Part shown: piece by piece, positions 1 to 6,516 of the stretch
Layout of the letters: each line of letters opens with the position of its first letter
Numbering within the stretch: position 1 is the first letter of the stretch
DNA from: CAMEON01 sp045128275
Lineage (GTDB): Bacteria > Bacillota > Clostridia > Oscillospirales > CAG-272
Reading direction: 5' to 3'
Length of the DNA stretch: 15,044 bases
Assembly: GCA_045128275.1 (NCBI GenBank)
Contig: JBGVRH010000030.1
Location: 1 to 15,044, forward strand
The notes under the pieces: model-generated
Told to the model about the DNA's origin: nothing
Database searches by the model: none
What the model saw: the letters and a program-made list of their open reading frames with translations, nothing else
Program-made: the position numbers and the translations under genes

Positions 1-1073
1 TCGGCCATGCGGCGGTAGGCCATGGGGGATTCGTCCAGGGTGGACTCGCCTACCGAGGTGGAGTAGATACCCGCCATTTCCCGTCGGTAGTCCTCCATGG
101 ACAGGGTCTCCTTGGCCTCGGAGCGCTTCATGACCCGTCCCGAACCGTGGGGGGCGGTGCAGTTCCAGTCGGGATTGCCCCGTCCCTCGCAGAGAAGGCT
201 GCCGTCCTTCATGTTGATGGGGATAAGGAGCCGCTCCCCCTTCTGCGCCGAGACCGCTCCCTTGCGGAGAACCCGCGCCTTGGTGTCCACGTAGTTGTGG
301 ATGGTGGCGAAGGAATCGGCGGCAGTGATGCCCAGCCGCTCCAAGATGACCTCCCCCATACGGCGGCGGCTTTCCGAGGCGTAGGCGACGGCGATATCCA
401 TGTCGTGGAGGTAGTTCTCCAGCAGGTATCCCGACAGGAAGCAGTCCTCGGGGCGGAGGGTGGTCTTGATATCGGCGGGCTTCAAACGCTTGCGCCTGAC
501 CTCTCCCTCGTCCATGCCAAGGGCGGCGAAGAAGGCGGCGGCTTGGTGGTAGAGCGCCACGTCCCGCCCCAAGCGGCGGCTGCCCGAGTGGATGACCAGG
601 TAGAGGGCACCGTCCAGTCCCTGCTCCAGCTCAATGAAGTGGTTTCCGCCCCCCAGAGTGCCGAAGGAGCGGGAGACCAGCTGATGGGGGATGCTCTCAT
701 AGCAACGGAGCTTTTCCAGGGGAACACGGTGTACCGCGCCGTTGGGGGAAGGGAAGATGGCCGCTCCCGAGGGAACGCACCCGCGGATGGCTTCGTCCAG
801 GCGGGGAAGATCCACCGAGGAGGTATCCAGGCGGTAGACCTGCATCCCACAGCCAATGTCACCCCCCACGTAGGCGGGATTGACACGGTCGCCCACGGTC
901 ATGGAGGTGCCCACGGTACAGCCCTCGGCGGCGTGCATATCCGGCATCATGCGGATGCGGGAATCCCTTAACTCCTCGCGGTTGCACATGCGAAGCACCT
1001 GGGCATAGGCTTCGCTGTCCACCGTGGCGGCGTATACGGTGGCTTGATTATACTTGCCAACGATCTCGAACAC
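1..1073 (-). CDS. rtcB: RtcB-type RNA ligase, C-terminus cut by window edge
   Basis: RtcB joins RNA 2',3'-cyclic-phosphate (or 3'-phosphate) ends to 5'-OH ends through a GMP-histidine intermediate and needs Mn2+; it acts in the cytoplasm in RNA repair. Translating the minus strand gives 357 codons without a stop, running off the window. Visible family motifs are PDMHAAEGCTVG (residues 44-55), GGDIGCG with probable metal ligands D72 and C75, GGGNHFIE with H145, IHSGSR with H162, IHNYVD with H259, and APHGSGR, whose H309 matches the guanylylated histidine of the family. The start is GTG at 1073, preceded by AAAGGAG about 5 bases upstream. The missing C-terminal part should be modest, since family members are usually 380-480 residues. 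A promoter lies directly upstream and the gene is divergent from the radical SAM gene. No archease or RtcA partner is in view. The family call is firm; the RNA substrate is unknown. Confidence 0.95.
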   Translation of the reverse strand, partial: MFEIVGKYNQATVYAATVDSEAYAQVLRMCNREELRDSRIRMMPDMHAAEGCTVGTSMTVGDRVNPAYVGGDIGCGMQVYRLDTSSVDLPRLDEAIRGCVPSGAAIFPSPNGAVHRVPLEKLRCYESIPHQLVSRSFGTLGGGNHFIELEQGLDGALYLVIHSGSRRLGRDVALYHQAAAFFAALGMDEGEVRRKRLKPADIKTTLRPEDCFLSGYLLENYLHDMDIAVAYASESRRRMGEVILERLGITAADSFATIHNYVDTKARVLRKGAVSAQKGERLLIPINMKDGSLLCEGRGNPDWNCTAPHGSGRVMKRSEAKETLSMEDYRREMAGIYSTSVGESTLDESPMAYRRMA

Positions 1074-1123
1074 GGCGGACTCCTTTCTTGCGGTTCTGGC
1101 GGTAGAAACAAATATACATCTTA

Positions 1124-1152
1124 ATTATAGCACACTTTCCCTCATTTGTACA
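1124..1152 (-). promoter_or_regulatory. sigma-A promoter of rtcB
   Basis: Read on the minus strand there is TGTACA (1152-1147, 4 of 6 matches to the -35 consensus), a 17-base spacer, then TATAAT (1129-1124). TGC precedes the -10 and makes an extended -10. The 5' leader would be about 45 bases. Confidence 0.75.
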
Positions 1153-1155
1153 GTA

Positions 1156-1195
1156 GTCCGCGGAAAATTCCGCAGAAAATAATCTGCCAGCGGAC
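1156..1195. promoter_or_regulatory. nested inverted repeats between divergent promoters
   Basis: GTCCGC at 1156-1161 is mirrored by GCGGAC at 1190-1195. Nested inside, GCGGAA (1160-1165) is mirrored by TTCCGC (1168-1173) with a 2-base centre. The element sits just upstream of the rtcB -35 and about 60 bases upstream of the radical SAM -35. It could be an operator or activator site. No T-run follows on either strand, so it is unlikely to be a terminator. Function is inferred from position only. Confidence 0.35.
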
Positions 1196-1256
1196 GAAAA
1201 AACGTCTATGGGAGGAAGCAAGATGGGGTGAACTTTTGAAAAAAGTGGGCAAAACC

Positions 1257-1285
1257 TTGACAGAACGGGGAGAGTCATGTATAAT
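1257..1285 (+). promoter_or_regulatory. consensus sigma-A promoter of the radical SAM gene
   Basis: Exact TTGACA (1257-1262), 17-base spacer, exact TATAAT (1280-1285). An A-rich tract with AACTTTTGAAAAAA lies immediately upstream (1231-1244) and could act as an UP element. A start near 1292 gives a leader of about 20 bases to the GTG at 1314. Confidence 0.88.
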
Positions 1286-1313
1286 AAAGGCAGAACCGCG
1301 AGGAGGTGAGGAC

Positions 1314-2288
1314 GTGACCCAACAGCAAGACCGCGAGGGGCGCGTGTTCCCCTTGGCGGATACCCACAAGCGATACCACACCTACGACGCCTGGCTGAAA
1401 TCCACCTTCGGGGGCAAGTGCGCCAAGATCCCCCTGGACGCGGGATTTACCTGCCCCAATATGGACGGGCGGTGCGGTGTGGGCGGGTGCATCTACTGCT
1501 CGGGGCGGGGAAGCGGGGACTTTGCCGAGTCTTCGGCTGTGCCCCTGCGGGAGCAGTATGACCGCCAGCGGGAGCTTCTCGCCAAGAAGTGGCCCACCGA
1601 GCGGTGCATCCCCTACTTCCAGGCGCGGACGAATACTTACGCCCCTGCGGCGGTGTTGCGCCCCATCTTTGAGGAGGCGTTGACCTATCCCGCCGTGGTG
1701 GGCATGAACATCGCCACCCGCGCCGACTGCCTGCCCGAAGACACCGTGGCACTCCTCCGCGAGCTGTCCGAGCGGACGGTGCTGACGGTGGAGCTGGGAC
1801 TGCAAACGGCCCACGACAGAACTGCCTCCGCCATCAACCGAGGCCACACCTACGCCGACTTCCTGGAGGGCTACATCCGTCTGCGAGAAGGCGCGCCCCG
1901 TGCGCTGACATGCACCCATCTCATCTTCGGCCTCCCCGACGAGACCGAGGCGGATATGCTGGAGACGGTGCGCCGCGTGGCGGAATTGCGGCCGGATCAA
2001 GTCAAGATCCATCTTCTCCACGTCCTGCGGGGGACGGCTCTCGGAGAGTTGTACGGGGCAGGGAAGTACACCCCCATGGAAAAGGATGCTTACGTGGAGA
2101 CCGTGGTCAAGGCCTTGGAGCTGTTGCCCCCGAATACCGTCATCGCCCGTCTCACGGGGGACGGGGCGGCGGAGGATCTCATAGCACCTATGTGGAGCCG
2201 CCGCAAAAGAGAGGTGCTGAACGCCATTGACAAGCGGCTGGCCGCTCTGGATACGTGGCAAGGAAAGAATCATCAACGGATTGTTTGA
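1314..2288 (+). CDS. TIGR01212/YhcC-family radical SAM protein
   Basis: Member of the TIGR01212 (YhcC-like) radical SAM family, 324 residues, close to the usual 300-320. The reaction of the family is not well settled. The iron-sulfur cysteines are C47, C59 and C62 in a C-X11-C-X2-C arrangement typical of this family rather than the standard CX3CX2C. Other family stretches are FQARTNTYAP, IATRADCLP, VELGLQT, INRGHTY, HLIFGLP, IKIHLLHVL-like VKIHLLHVL and, near the end, WSRRKREVLNAID. I chose GTG at 1314 because AGGAGGTG (1301-1308) precedes it. The in-frame ATG at 1146 would lie upstream of the consensus promoter and add 56 unrelated residues. A cytoplasmic enzyme. The GH78-like gene follows after 91 bases with no clear promoter of its own, so the two may share a transcript. 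Confidence 0.92.
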   Translation: MTQQQDREGRVFPLADTHKRYHTYDAWLKSTFGGKCAKIPLDAGFTCPNMDGRCGVGGCIYCSGRGSGDFAESSAVPLREQYDRQRELLAKKWPTERCIPYFQARTNTYAPAAVLRPIFEEALTYPAVVGMNIATRADCLPEDTVALLRELSERTVLTVELGLQTAHDRTASAINRGHTYADFLEGYIRLREGAPRALTCTHLIFGLPDETEADMLETVRRVAELRPDQVKIHLLHVLRGTALGELYGAGKYTPMEKDAYVETVVKALELLPPNTVIARLTGDGAAEDLIAPMWSRRKREVLNAIDKRLAALDTWQGKNHQRIV

Positions 2289-2305
2289 AACGCAACAAAC
2301 AATTT
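2280..2305 (+). terminator. weak AT-rich hairpin at the radical SAM stop codon
   Basis: ATTGTTTG (2280-2287) pairs with CAAACAAT (2296-2303) around an 8-base loop and is followed by only a few Ts. The stem overlaps the stop codon. It is weaker than every other terminator here, so it may be an attenuator or mRNA 3' stabiliser, or have no role, and it does not rule out read-through into the glycosidase gene. Confidence 0.3.
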
Positions 2306-2379
2306 GAAAGCTGAACGAATGTCCCATGTGGGCACTGAATAGAACGAAAAACACCGCACATAAGAAAGGAAACACCGTT

Positions 2380-4512
2380 ATGGCACAAGCATTACAGAGA
2401 GCCTCCTGGATCTGGAGAAGGGGAGAGGCGGGACAGGACGAGTTCTGCGACTTCCTCGCCACCGTAGCTGTCCCCGAGGTGGGCAAGCGCTACTTCCTCC
2501 ACATCGCCAGCGATTCCAACTATACCGTCTGGATGAACGGTCAGCTCTGCGCCTTCGGGCAGTACGCCGACTACCCCGACTACAAGGTCTACGACCGCGT
2601 GGAGATCACCGACTTCCTGCGGGCGGGGTTGAACCGCATGGTCACGGTCGTGTGGTACTACGGCATCGACTCCCAGACCTACCAGAAGGGCGAGGCGGGT
2701 CTGATCTTTGAGATCGTGGACGAGGACGATAACGTCATCACCTACTCGGACGAGACGGTGCTGTCCCGCCCCTCCCGCGACTACATCTCGGGCAAGTGCC
2801 ACCTGATCTCGGGTCAGCTGGGCCCCACCTACCACTACGATATGAAGGGCTACGACGGATTTTTGGACTTTGGCTGTGAGGGCTTCGAGCGCAGCCACGT
2901 GGTGCCCACCATCTCCAAGGCATTCCACATCCGCCCCAATCAGAAGCTGACCCTGGAGCCCCGTGTCCGCGGCATGGTCTGCCGTACGGGCGGCTTCAAG
3001 TACACCACGAACGACGAGCGCGCCTCGGTGAATATGCAGTATGCCGCCATCTCGGGGCGGTACCCCCACGAAATGATGAAGTCGGGGGATATGCGCTTCG
3101 GCTCTCCCGTGAGATTCGTCTCGGATTCCAAGGAATTTGACGGTGTCTTCTTCATCGTGGATCTGGAGGAGGAGACCGCGGGCTTCCTCGATATTGACCT
3201 GGAGGTTCCCGCCGACTGCCGTCTGGACGTGGGATTTGGCGAGCATCTGAAGGACGGCGTGTGCCGTACCTCGGTGCGCGGGTTCTTCTGTGAGATCGAG
3301 CTGAAGGCAGGGCGCAACACCTGGCTCCACACCTTCCGCCGCTTCGGCTGCCGCTACCTCCAGTTCTTTGTCCATTCCTCTGAGGTCACGGTGCATTACG
3401 CGGGTCTGCGCCCCACCCTGTACCCCCTGAAGCACAAGGAGTACAAGAGCGGCAACCTGCTCCGCGAGACCATCTACAAGGTCTGCCAGAACACCCTCCA
3501 GCAGTGCCTCCACGAGCATTACGAGGACTGCCCCTGGCGTGAGCAGGCCCTCTACACCATGGACTCCCGCAACCAGATGCTCTGCGGCTACTACGCCTTC
3601 GGGGAGACCGAGGCCGCCCGCGCGTCCCTGGAGCTGATCTCCCACGGTGTCCGCTCCGACGGTCTGCTCATGCTCTGCTACCCCGCAGGACTGGACTTCC
3701 CCATCCCTGCCTTCTCCTGCATGTACTTCGTGCAGATGGACGAGTACATCCGCCATTCGGGGGACATTACCCTGGCCGCCGCGGTGTTTGACAAGCTGGA
3801 GACCATCATCAAGACCTTCCATAAGAAGGTGCAGGCCGAGGGAGTCATCGAGAACTTCTACGGCAAGGCTCCCAGCGGGAAGAACGATTACTGGAACTTC
3901 TACGAGTGGTCGGCCACCATGAACGGCCACTTCGCCGAGACCGAGCGACGGCTGGAGTGTCCCATCAACTGCTTCTACTCCCTGGCCATGCAGTCCCTCG
4001 CCAACATCTGCGACGCGCTGGGTAAGACCGAGTACGCCATCGAGCTTCGCGCCCGTGTGAAGTCCCTCAACGCCGCCATCGCCGAGGTGTTCTACAACCC
4101 CGAGACGGGGCTCTTTGAGTCCTTCGACACCATCCACCACGGTCTGTACACCGTGCTGACCCAGTCCCTGGCCATGCTCTGCGGGGCGGCCGAGGGGGTG
4201 GATACCACCGTCATGCTCCAGGCCATGGCCACCAACGGTAAGACCGAGGTGGGTATTGACCTCGTCCCCAACACCCTGTCCATGAATGCCTTCCGCTTCG
4301 ACGCGCTCCTGGCGGTGGACAAGGAGAAGTACGCCCCTATCATTCTGGCCGAGCTGGACAGAGATTACCTCTACATGCTCCGTGAGGGAGCTACCACCTT
4401 CTGGGAGACCATCATCGGCGCGGACGACTTCGCCGACGCGGGCTCGCTCTGCCACGGCTGGTCGGCTCTCCCCGTGTACTACTACGAGATCCTGGATCCC
4501 AACGGCAACTGA
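2380..4512 (+). CDS. GH78-like alpha-L-rhamnosidase-type six-hairpin glycosidase
   Basis: A 710-residue protein with the layout of glycoside hydrolase family 78: N-terminal beta-sandwich regions (about residues 1-340, including SDSNYTVWMNGQ) and a C-terminal (alpha/alpha)6 catalytic region (about 360-690). EDCPWREQALYTMD places D383, E388 and D395 at the 0/+5/+12 spacing of the conserved acidic residues of bacterial GH78 enzymes. GATTFWETI near the end supplies E676, matching the conserved GATTxWE glutamate. There is no signal peptide or membrane segment, so it should act in the cytoplasm on imported oligosaccharides or glycosides. The ATG at 2380 was chosen over the in-frame ATG at 2326 because AAAGGA (2365-2370) precedes it. 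Specificity for rhamnose is not proven, since related families remove other sugars. No transporter or sugar-metabolism gene is adjacent. Confidence 0.85.
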   Translation: MAQALQRASWIWRRGEAGQDEFCDFLATVAVPEVGKRYFLHIASDSNYTVWMNGQLCAFGQYADYPDYKVYDRVEITDFLRAGLNRMVTVVWYYGIDSQTYQKGEAGLIFEIVDEDDNVITYSDETVLSRPSRDYISGKCHLISGQLGPTYHYDMKGYDGFLDFGCEGFERSHVVPTISKAFHIRPNQKLTLEPRVRGMVCRTGGFKYTTNDERASVNMQYAAISGRYPHEMMKSGDMRFGSPVRFVSDSKEFDGVFFIVDLEEETAGFLDIDLEVPADCRLDVGFGEHLKDGVCRTSVRGFFCEIELKAGRNTWLHTFRRFGCRYLQFFVHSSEVTVHYAGLRPTLYPLKHKEYKSGNLLRETIYKVCQNTLQQCLHEHYEDCPWREQALYTMDSRNQMLCGYYAFGETEAARASLELISHGVRSDGLLMLCYPAGLDFPIPAFSCMYFVQMDEYIRHSGDITLAAAVFDKLETIIKTFHKKVQAEGVIENFYGKAPSGKNDYWNFYEWSATMNGHFAETERRLECPINCFYSLAMQSLANICDALGKTEYAIELRARVKSLNAAIAEVFYNPETGLFESFDTIHHGLYTVLTQSLAMLCGAAEGVDTTVMLQAMATNGKTEVGIDLVPNTLSMNAFRFDALLAVDKEKYAPIILAELDRDYLYMLREGATTFWETIIGADDFADAGSLCHGWSALPVYYYEILDPNGN

Positions 4513-4531
4513 TCCCCCGTTACACCCGCGT

Positions 4532-4567
4532 AACCCCTCCCGTTTCCCGTGACGGGAGGGGTTCTTT
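4532..4567 (+). terminator. terminator after the GH78-like gene
   Basis: A 12-bp perfect stem, AACCCCTCCCGT (4532-4543) with its complement at 4552-4563, around an 8-base loop and followed by CTTT. The U-tract is short, but the stem is strong and correctly placed. Confidence 0.75.
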
Positions 4568-4613
4568 CGTGAAATTATACAGATGGGCAAAGGTTTTTTT
4601 GTGAAAATGACGG

Positions 4614-4642
4614 TTGCGCGGGGAAGGGAAGTGTGGTATAAT
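4614..4642 (+). promoter_or_regulatory. promoter of secreted paralog A
   Basis: TTGCGC (4614-4619), 17-base spacer, TATAAT (4637-4642), with TGG before the -10 giving an extended -10. The weak -35 and the preceding ACGG resemble the promoters of paralogs B and C (ACGGTTGCAA and ACCGTTGCAA), but the upstream TTGTTTACAA box of those genes is not clearly present. Confidence 0.72.
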
Positions 4643-4693
4643 GATGGCAGAAGGAATGAAGCCCGACTTTTTCCGAAAGGAGACTGTACCGAT

Positions 4694-6310
4694 ATGAAAA
4701 AACGCCTGCTCTGCGCGCTTTTGTGCGCCGTCCTGCTGGCGGGGCTGATCCCCGCCGCCGCTCTGACCTCCTCGGCCGCTACTGCGGAAGGGGACTGGAC
4801 GGTCTACCGTACCCCCCAAAGCTACGAGGATGAGAAAAACGGGGAGACCGTGAAGCCTGCGCCCGGCTACCGGTACACCGCCGATGGCTTTACCACCGTT
4901 GAGCCCGACTGGACAAATTTTACCCCCTACTTTACGGTGCAGACCAAGGAGGCTCAACCTCTGAAGGCTGGAATCTATCTGGAATTCCGTGTGGATGAGT
5001 ATCCCTACGGCGGGGAGGACGGCGGTGCCGACCATTGGCTCTCCTTCAGCCTCTCCGACAGAGAGAACGTGTACCCCGGCAACATTGAGTTCGGGAATAA
5101 CTGGCTGGGTCTGATCCGCGGTGCCGGCGAGGGCTCTGCTTCTGCGCAGAGCTTTATCACCACCATGACCACCGATGAGGACGTGGGAACCTTTGTTCAT
5201 AACGGTGACGTTTCCGTTACCGTTCCCGTGGATGACGAGGGGCGAGAAATCTATACGTTGGAGATCGTTTGGGACGGCTCTGAGTATGATGTCAAGGTCT
5301 GCGGCACCACCGTTATGGGTTGCGCTGACATCACCGCTAAGCTGGAGGAGTGGAACGCTGACGGCGAATTCTTCGTGGGCATCACCGTTCATGCGGCTGT
5401 GAAGGACGCTTCTGCCGGTATCACCGTGACCAAGTTTGGCACGACTGCCGCTAACGCGACTACCCCCGTGGGGAGCGATTCTACAGAGCCCGAGTTGGAT
5501 GAATACTACGAGTTTGCTCCGATTGCCGATCCGGATACGGTGCCCGTGAACACCCCCGCCATTCTGTGGAGTCCCGATACCGTGGACATGAAGGACGGAT
5601 ATAACAGCAGCTTCAAGGTGCTGGGAGACAACACCTGGCACGTGAGAGCCACGGATCTGAATTCCTTCTTCTACTTCACGCCCAAGCACAGTTGGTCCTA
5701 TGCCGCCGAGGATTTCCCCGTGTTTGGCATCCTGCTTCGGAATTTCTGGAGCGATGGCGGCACTCTGTGGTACTGCGCGGGGGATATCCTGCAGCCCGAG
5801 AATGCCTGTACCGTCCCCTTCAGCATCTATGACGGGGAGTTCTACGGTGAGAACGAGGAGTACGTCTTCATCCCCGTGGATCTGTCTGATCTGTGGGAGG
5901 GGCGCATCCACAACATGCGTCTGGACTTCATGATCGGCGACGAGAATGCCCGCGAGTTCGATATCTGCTTCGCGGGGATGTTCCGCAGCAAGGACGAGGC
6001 CTATGCCTACGCAAGGGAATGGCTGAAGCCTGTCTGCGGGCTGGGCGGCGAAACCTCCGCATATCCCAGTCAGGACTGCGACGGCGAGCCCACCGAGCCT
6101 CCCTATGAGCCTCCCGTCTCCACCGAGCCTCCCGTGATCTGGGAGACGATCTCCCCCGACGAGACCGAGACCCCTGCCGAGTCCCTCATCGACCGCGAGC
6201 AGGCGGTGGAGGATATCCTCGCCAAGTACGGCTGCACGGGCAGTCTGGGGGCTGTGACCCTCCTGGCCGTGGCCGCGGCGGCTGTTGCCTTGACCAAAAA
6301 GAAGGAATGA
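4694..6310 (+). CDS. Secreted two-domain protein with Cys/TM tail, paralog A
   Basis: Family not recognised; 538 residues. A Sec signal peptide (MKKRLL, hydrophobic core, cleavage probably near SSAA at 26-29) is followed by domain 1 (about 34-255), a linker with ATTPVGSDS, domain 2 (about 272-446), a Pro/Glu/Thr-rich linker, a short charged helix-like stretch, then YGCTGS with C514, a hydrophobic segment and the tail TKKKE. Domain 1 looks beta-rich and resembles concanavalin/LamG-like folds only by impression. It is a mosaic: domain 1 is close to paralog C (35 of 42 identical over residues 104-145), while domain 2 is close to paralog B (43 of 56 over 377-432). Start: ATG at 4694 after AAAGGAGA (4676-4683). 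It has its own promoter and terminator. Codon use is less biased than in B and C. Surface location is inferred; ligand or activity is unknown. No LPXTG, SLH or dockerin motif is present. Confidence 0.88.
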   Translation: MKKRLLCALLCAVLLAGLIPAAALTSSAATAEGDWTVYRTPQSYEDEKNGETVKPAPGYRYTADGFTTVEPDWTNFTPYFTVQTKEAQPLKAGIYLEFRVDEYPYGGEDGGADHWLSFSLSDRENVYPGNIEFGNNWLGLIRGAGEGSASAQSFITTMTTDEDVGTFVHNGDVSVTVPVDDEGREIYTLEIVWDGSEYDVKVCGTTVMGCADITAKLEEWNADGEFFVGITVHAAVKDASAGITVTKFGTTAANATTPVGSDSTEPELDEYYEFAPIADPDTVPVNTPAILWSPDTVDMKDGYNSSFKVLGDNTWHVRATDLNSFFYFTPKHSWSYAAEDFPVFGILLRNFWSDGGTLWYCAGDILQPENACTVPFSIYDGEFYGENEEYVFIPVDLSDLWEGRIHNMRLDFMIGDENAREFDICFAGMFRSKDEAYAYAREWLKPVCGLGGETSAYPSQDCDGEPTEPPYEPPVSTEPPVIWETISPDETETPAESLIDREQAVEDILAKYGCTGSLGAVTLLAVAAAAVALTKKKE

Positions 6311-6318
6311 TTTCCTGC

Positions 6319-6354
6319 CTCCCCCCTCGCTTACCTGCGGCGGGGGAGTTTTTT
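6319..6354 (+). terminator. terminator after paralog A
   Basis: CTCCCCC (6319-6325) pairs with GGGGGAG (6342-6348), with an inner CGC/GCG pairing, followed directly by six Ts (6349-6354). Confidence 0.88.
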
Positions 6355-6393
6355 ATGGACAAAAGTCAGGGAAAAGGGTGAGATTTCCATAGA

Positions 6394-6460
6394 TTGTTTA
6401 CAAATTGTTTCGTCTATTTCCCGAAAAACGGTTGCAATTTCGGTTGGGATATGGTATAAT
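6394..6460 (+). promoter_or_regulatory. promoter of paralog B with upstream TTGTTTACAA box
   Basis: TTGCAA (6432-6437), 17-base spacer, TATAAT (6455-6460) with TGG in front (extended -10). The box TTGTTTACAA (6394-6403) lies 28 bases upstream of the -35. The same box at the same distance precedes paralog C, suggesting a shared activator or upstream element. Confidence 0.75.
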
Positions 6461-6471
6461 GTTGCTACATA

Positions 6472-6490
6472 GGTCATGTGAGCCATGACC
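6472..6490 (+). promoter_or_regulatory. 5' leader hairpin of paralog B mRNA
   Basis: GGTCATG (6472-6478) pairs with CATGACC (6484-6490) around a 5-base loop. With a start near 6467, this stem lies within a few bases of the mRNA 5' end, followed by an AT-rich stretch and the ribosome site. A 5' stabilising stem is a reasonable inference. Confidence 0.5.
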
Positions 6491-6516
6491 GAATTATTGA
6501 AAGGAGTTTTTTCACC

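Noticed and set aside
147..971. Plus-strand open frame of 274 codons at the window start
   Set aside because: It is the antisense shadow of rtcB, whose minus-strand translation carries all the RtcB motifs.
1146..1313. Upstream ATG extending the radical SAM protein by 56 residues
   Set aside because: It precedes the consensus promoter and has no ribosome site, and the added residues do not match the family. GTG at 1314 has AGGAGGTG.
2392..4590. Very long open frame on the minus strand (732 codons)
   Set aside because: It is antisense to the GH78-like gene and arises from strong third-position GC bias. It has no ribosome site, a low-complexity Gly/Val/His-rich composition and no family motif. 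The similar minus-strand frames at 1275-2486, 4520-5911, 6331-8130, 8221-9582, 10098-11333, 11763-12974 and 13276-14697 are rejected for the same reason.
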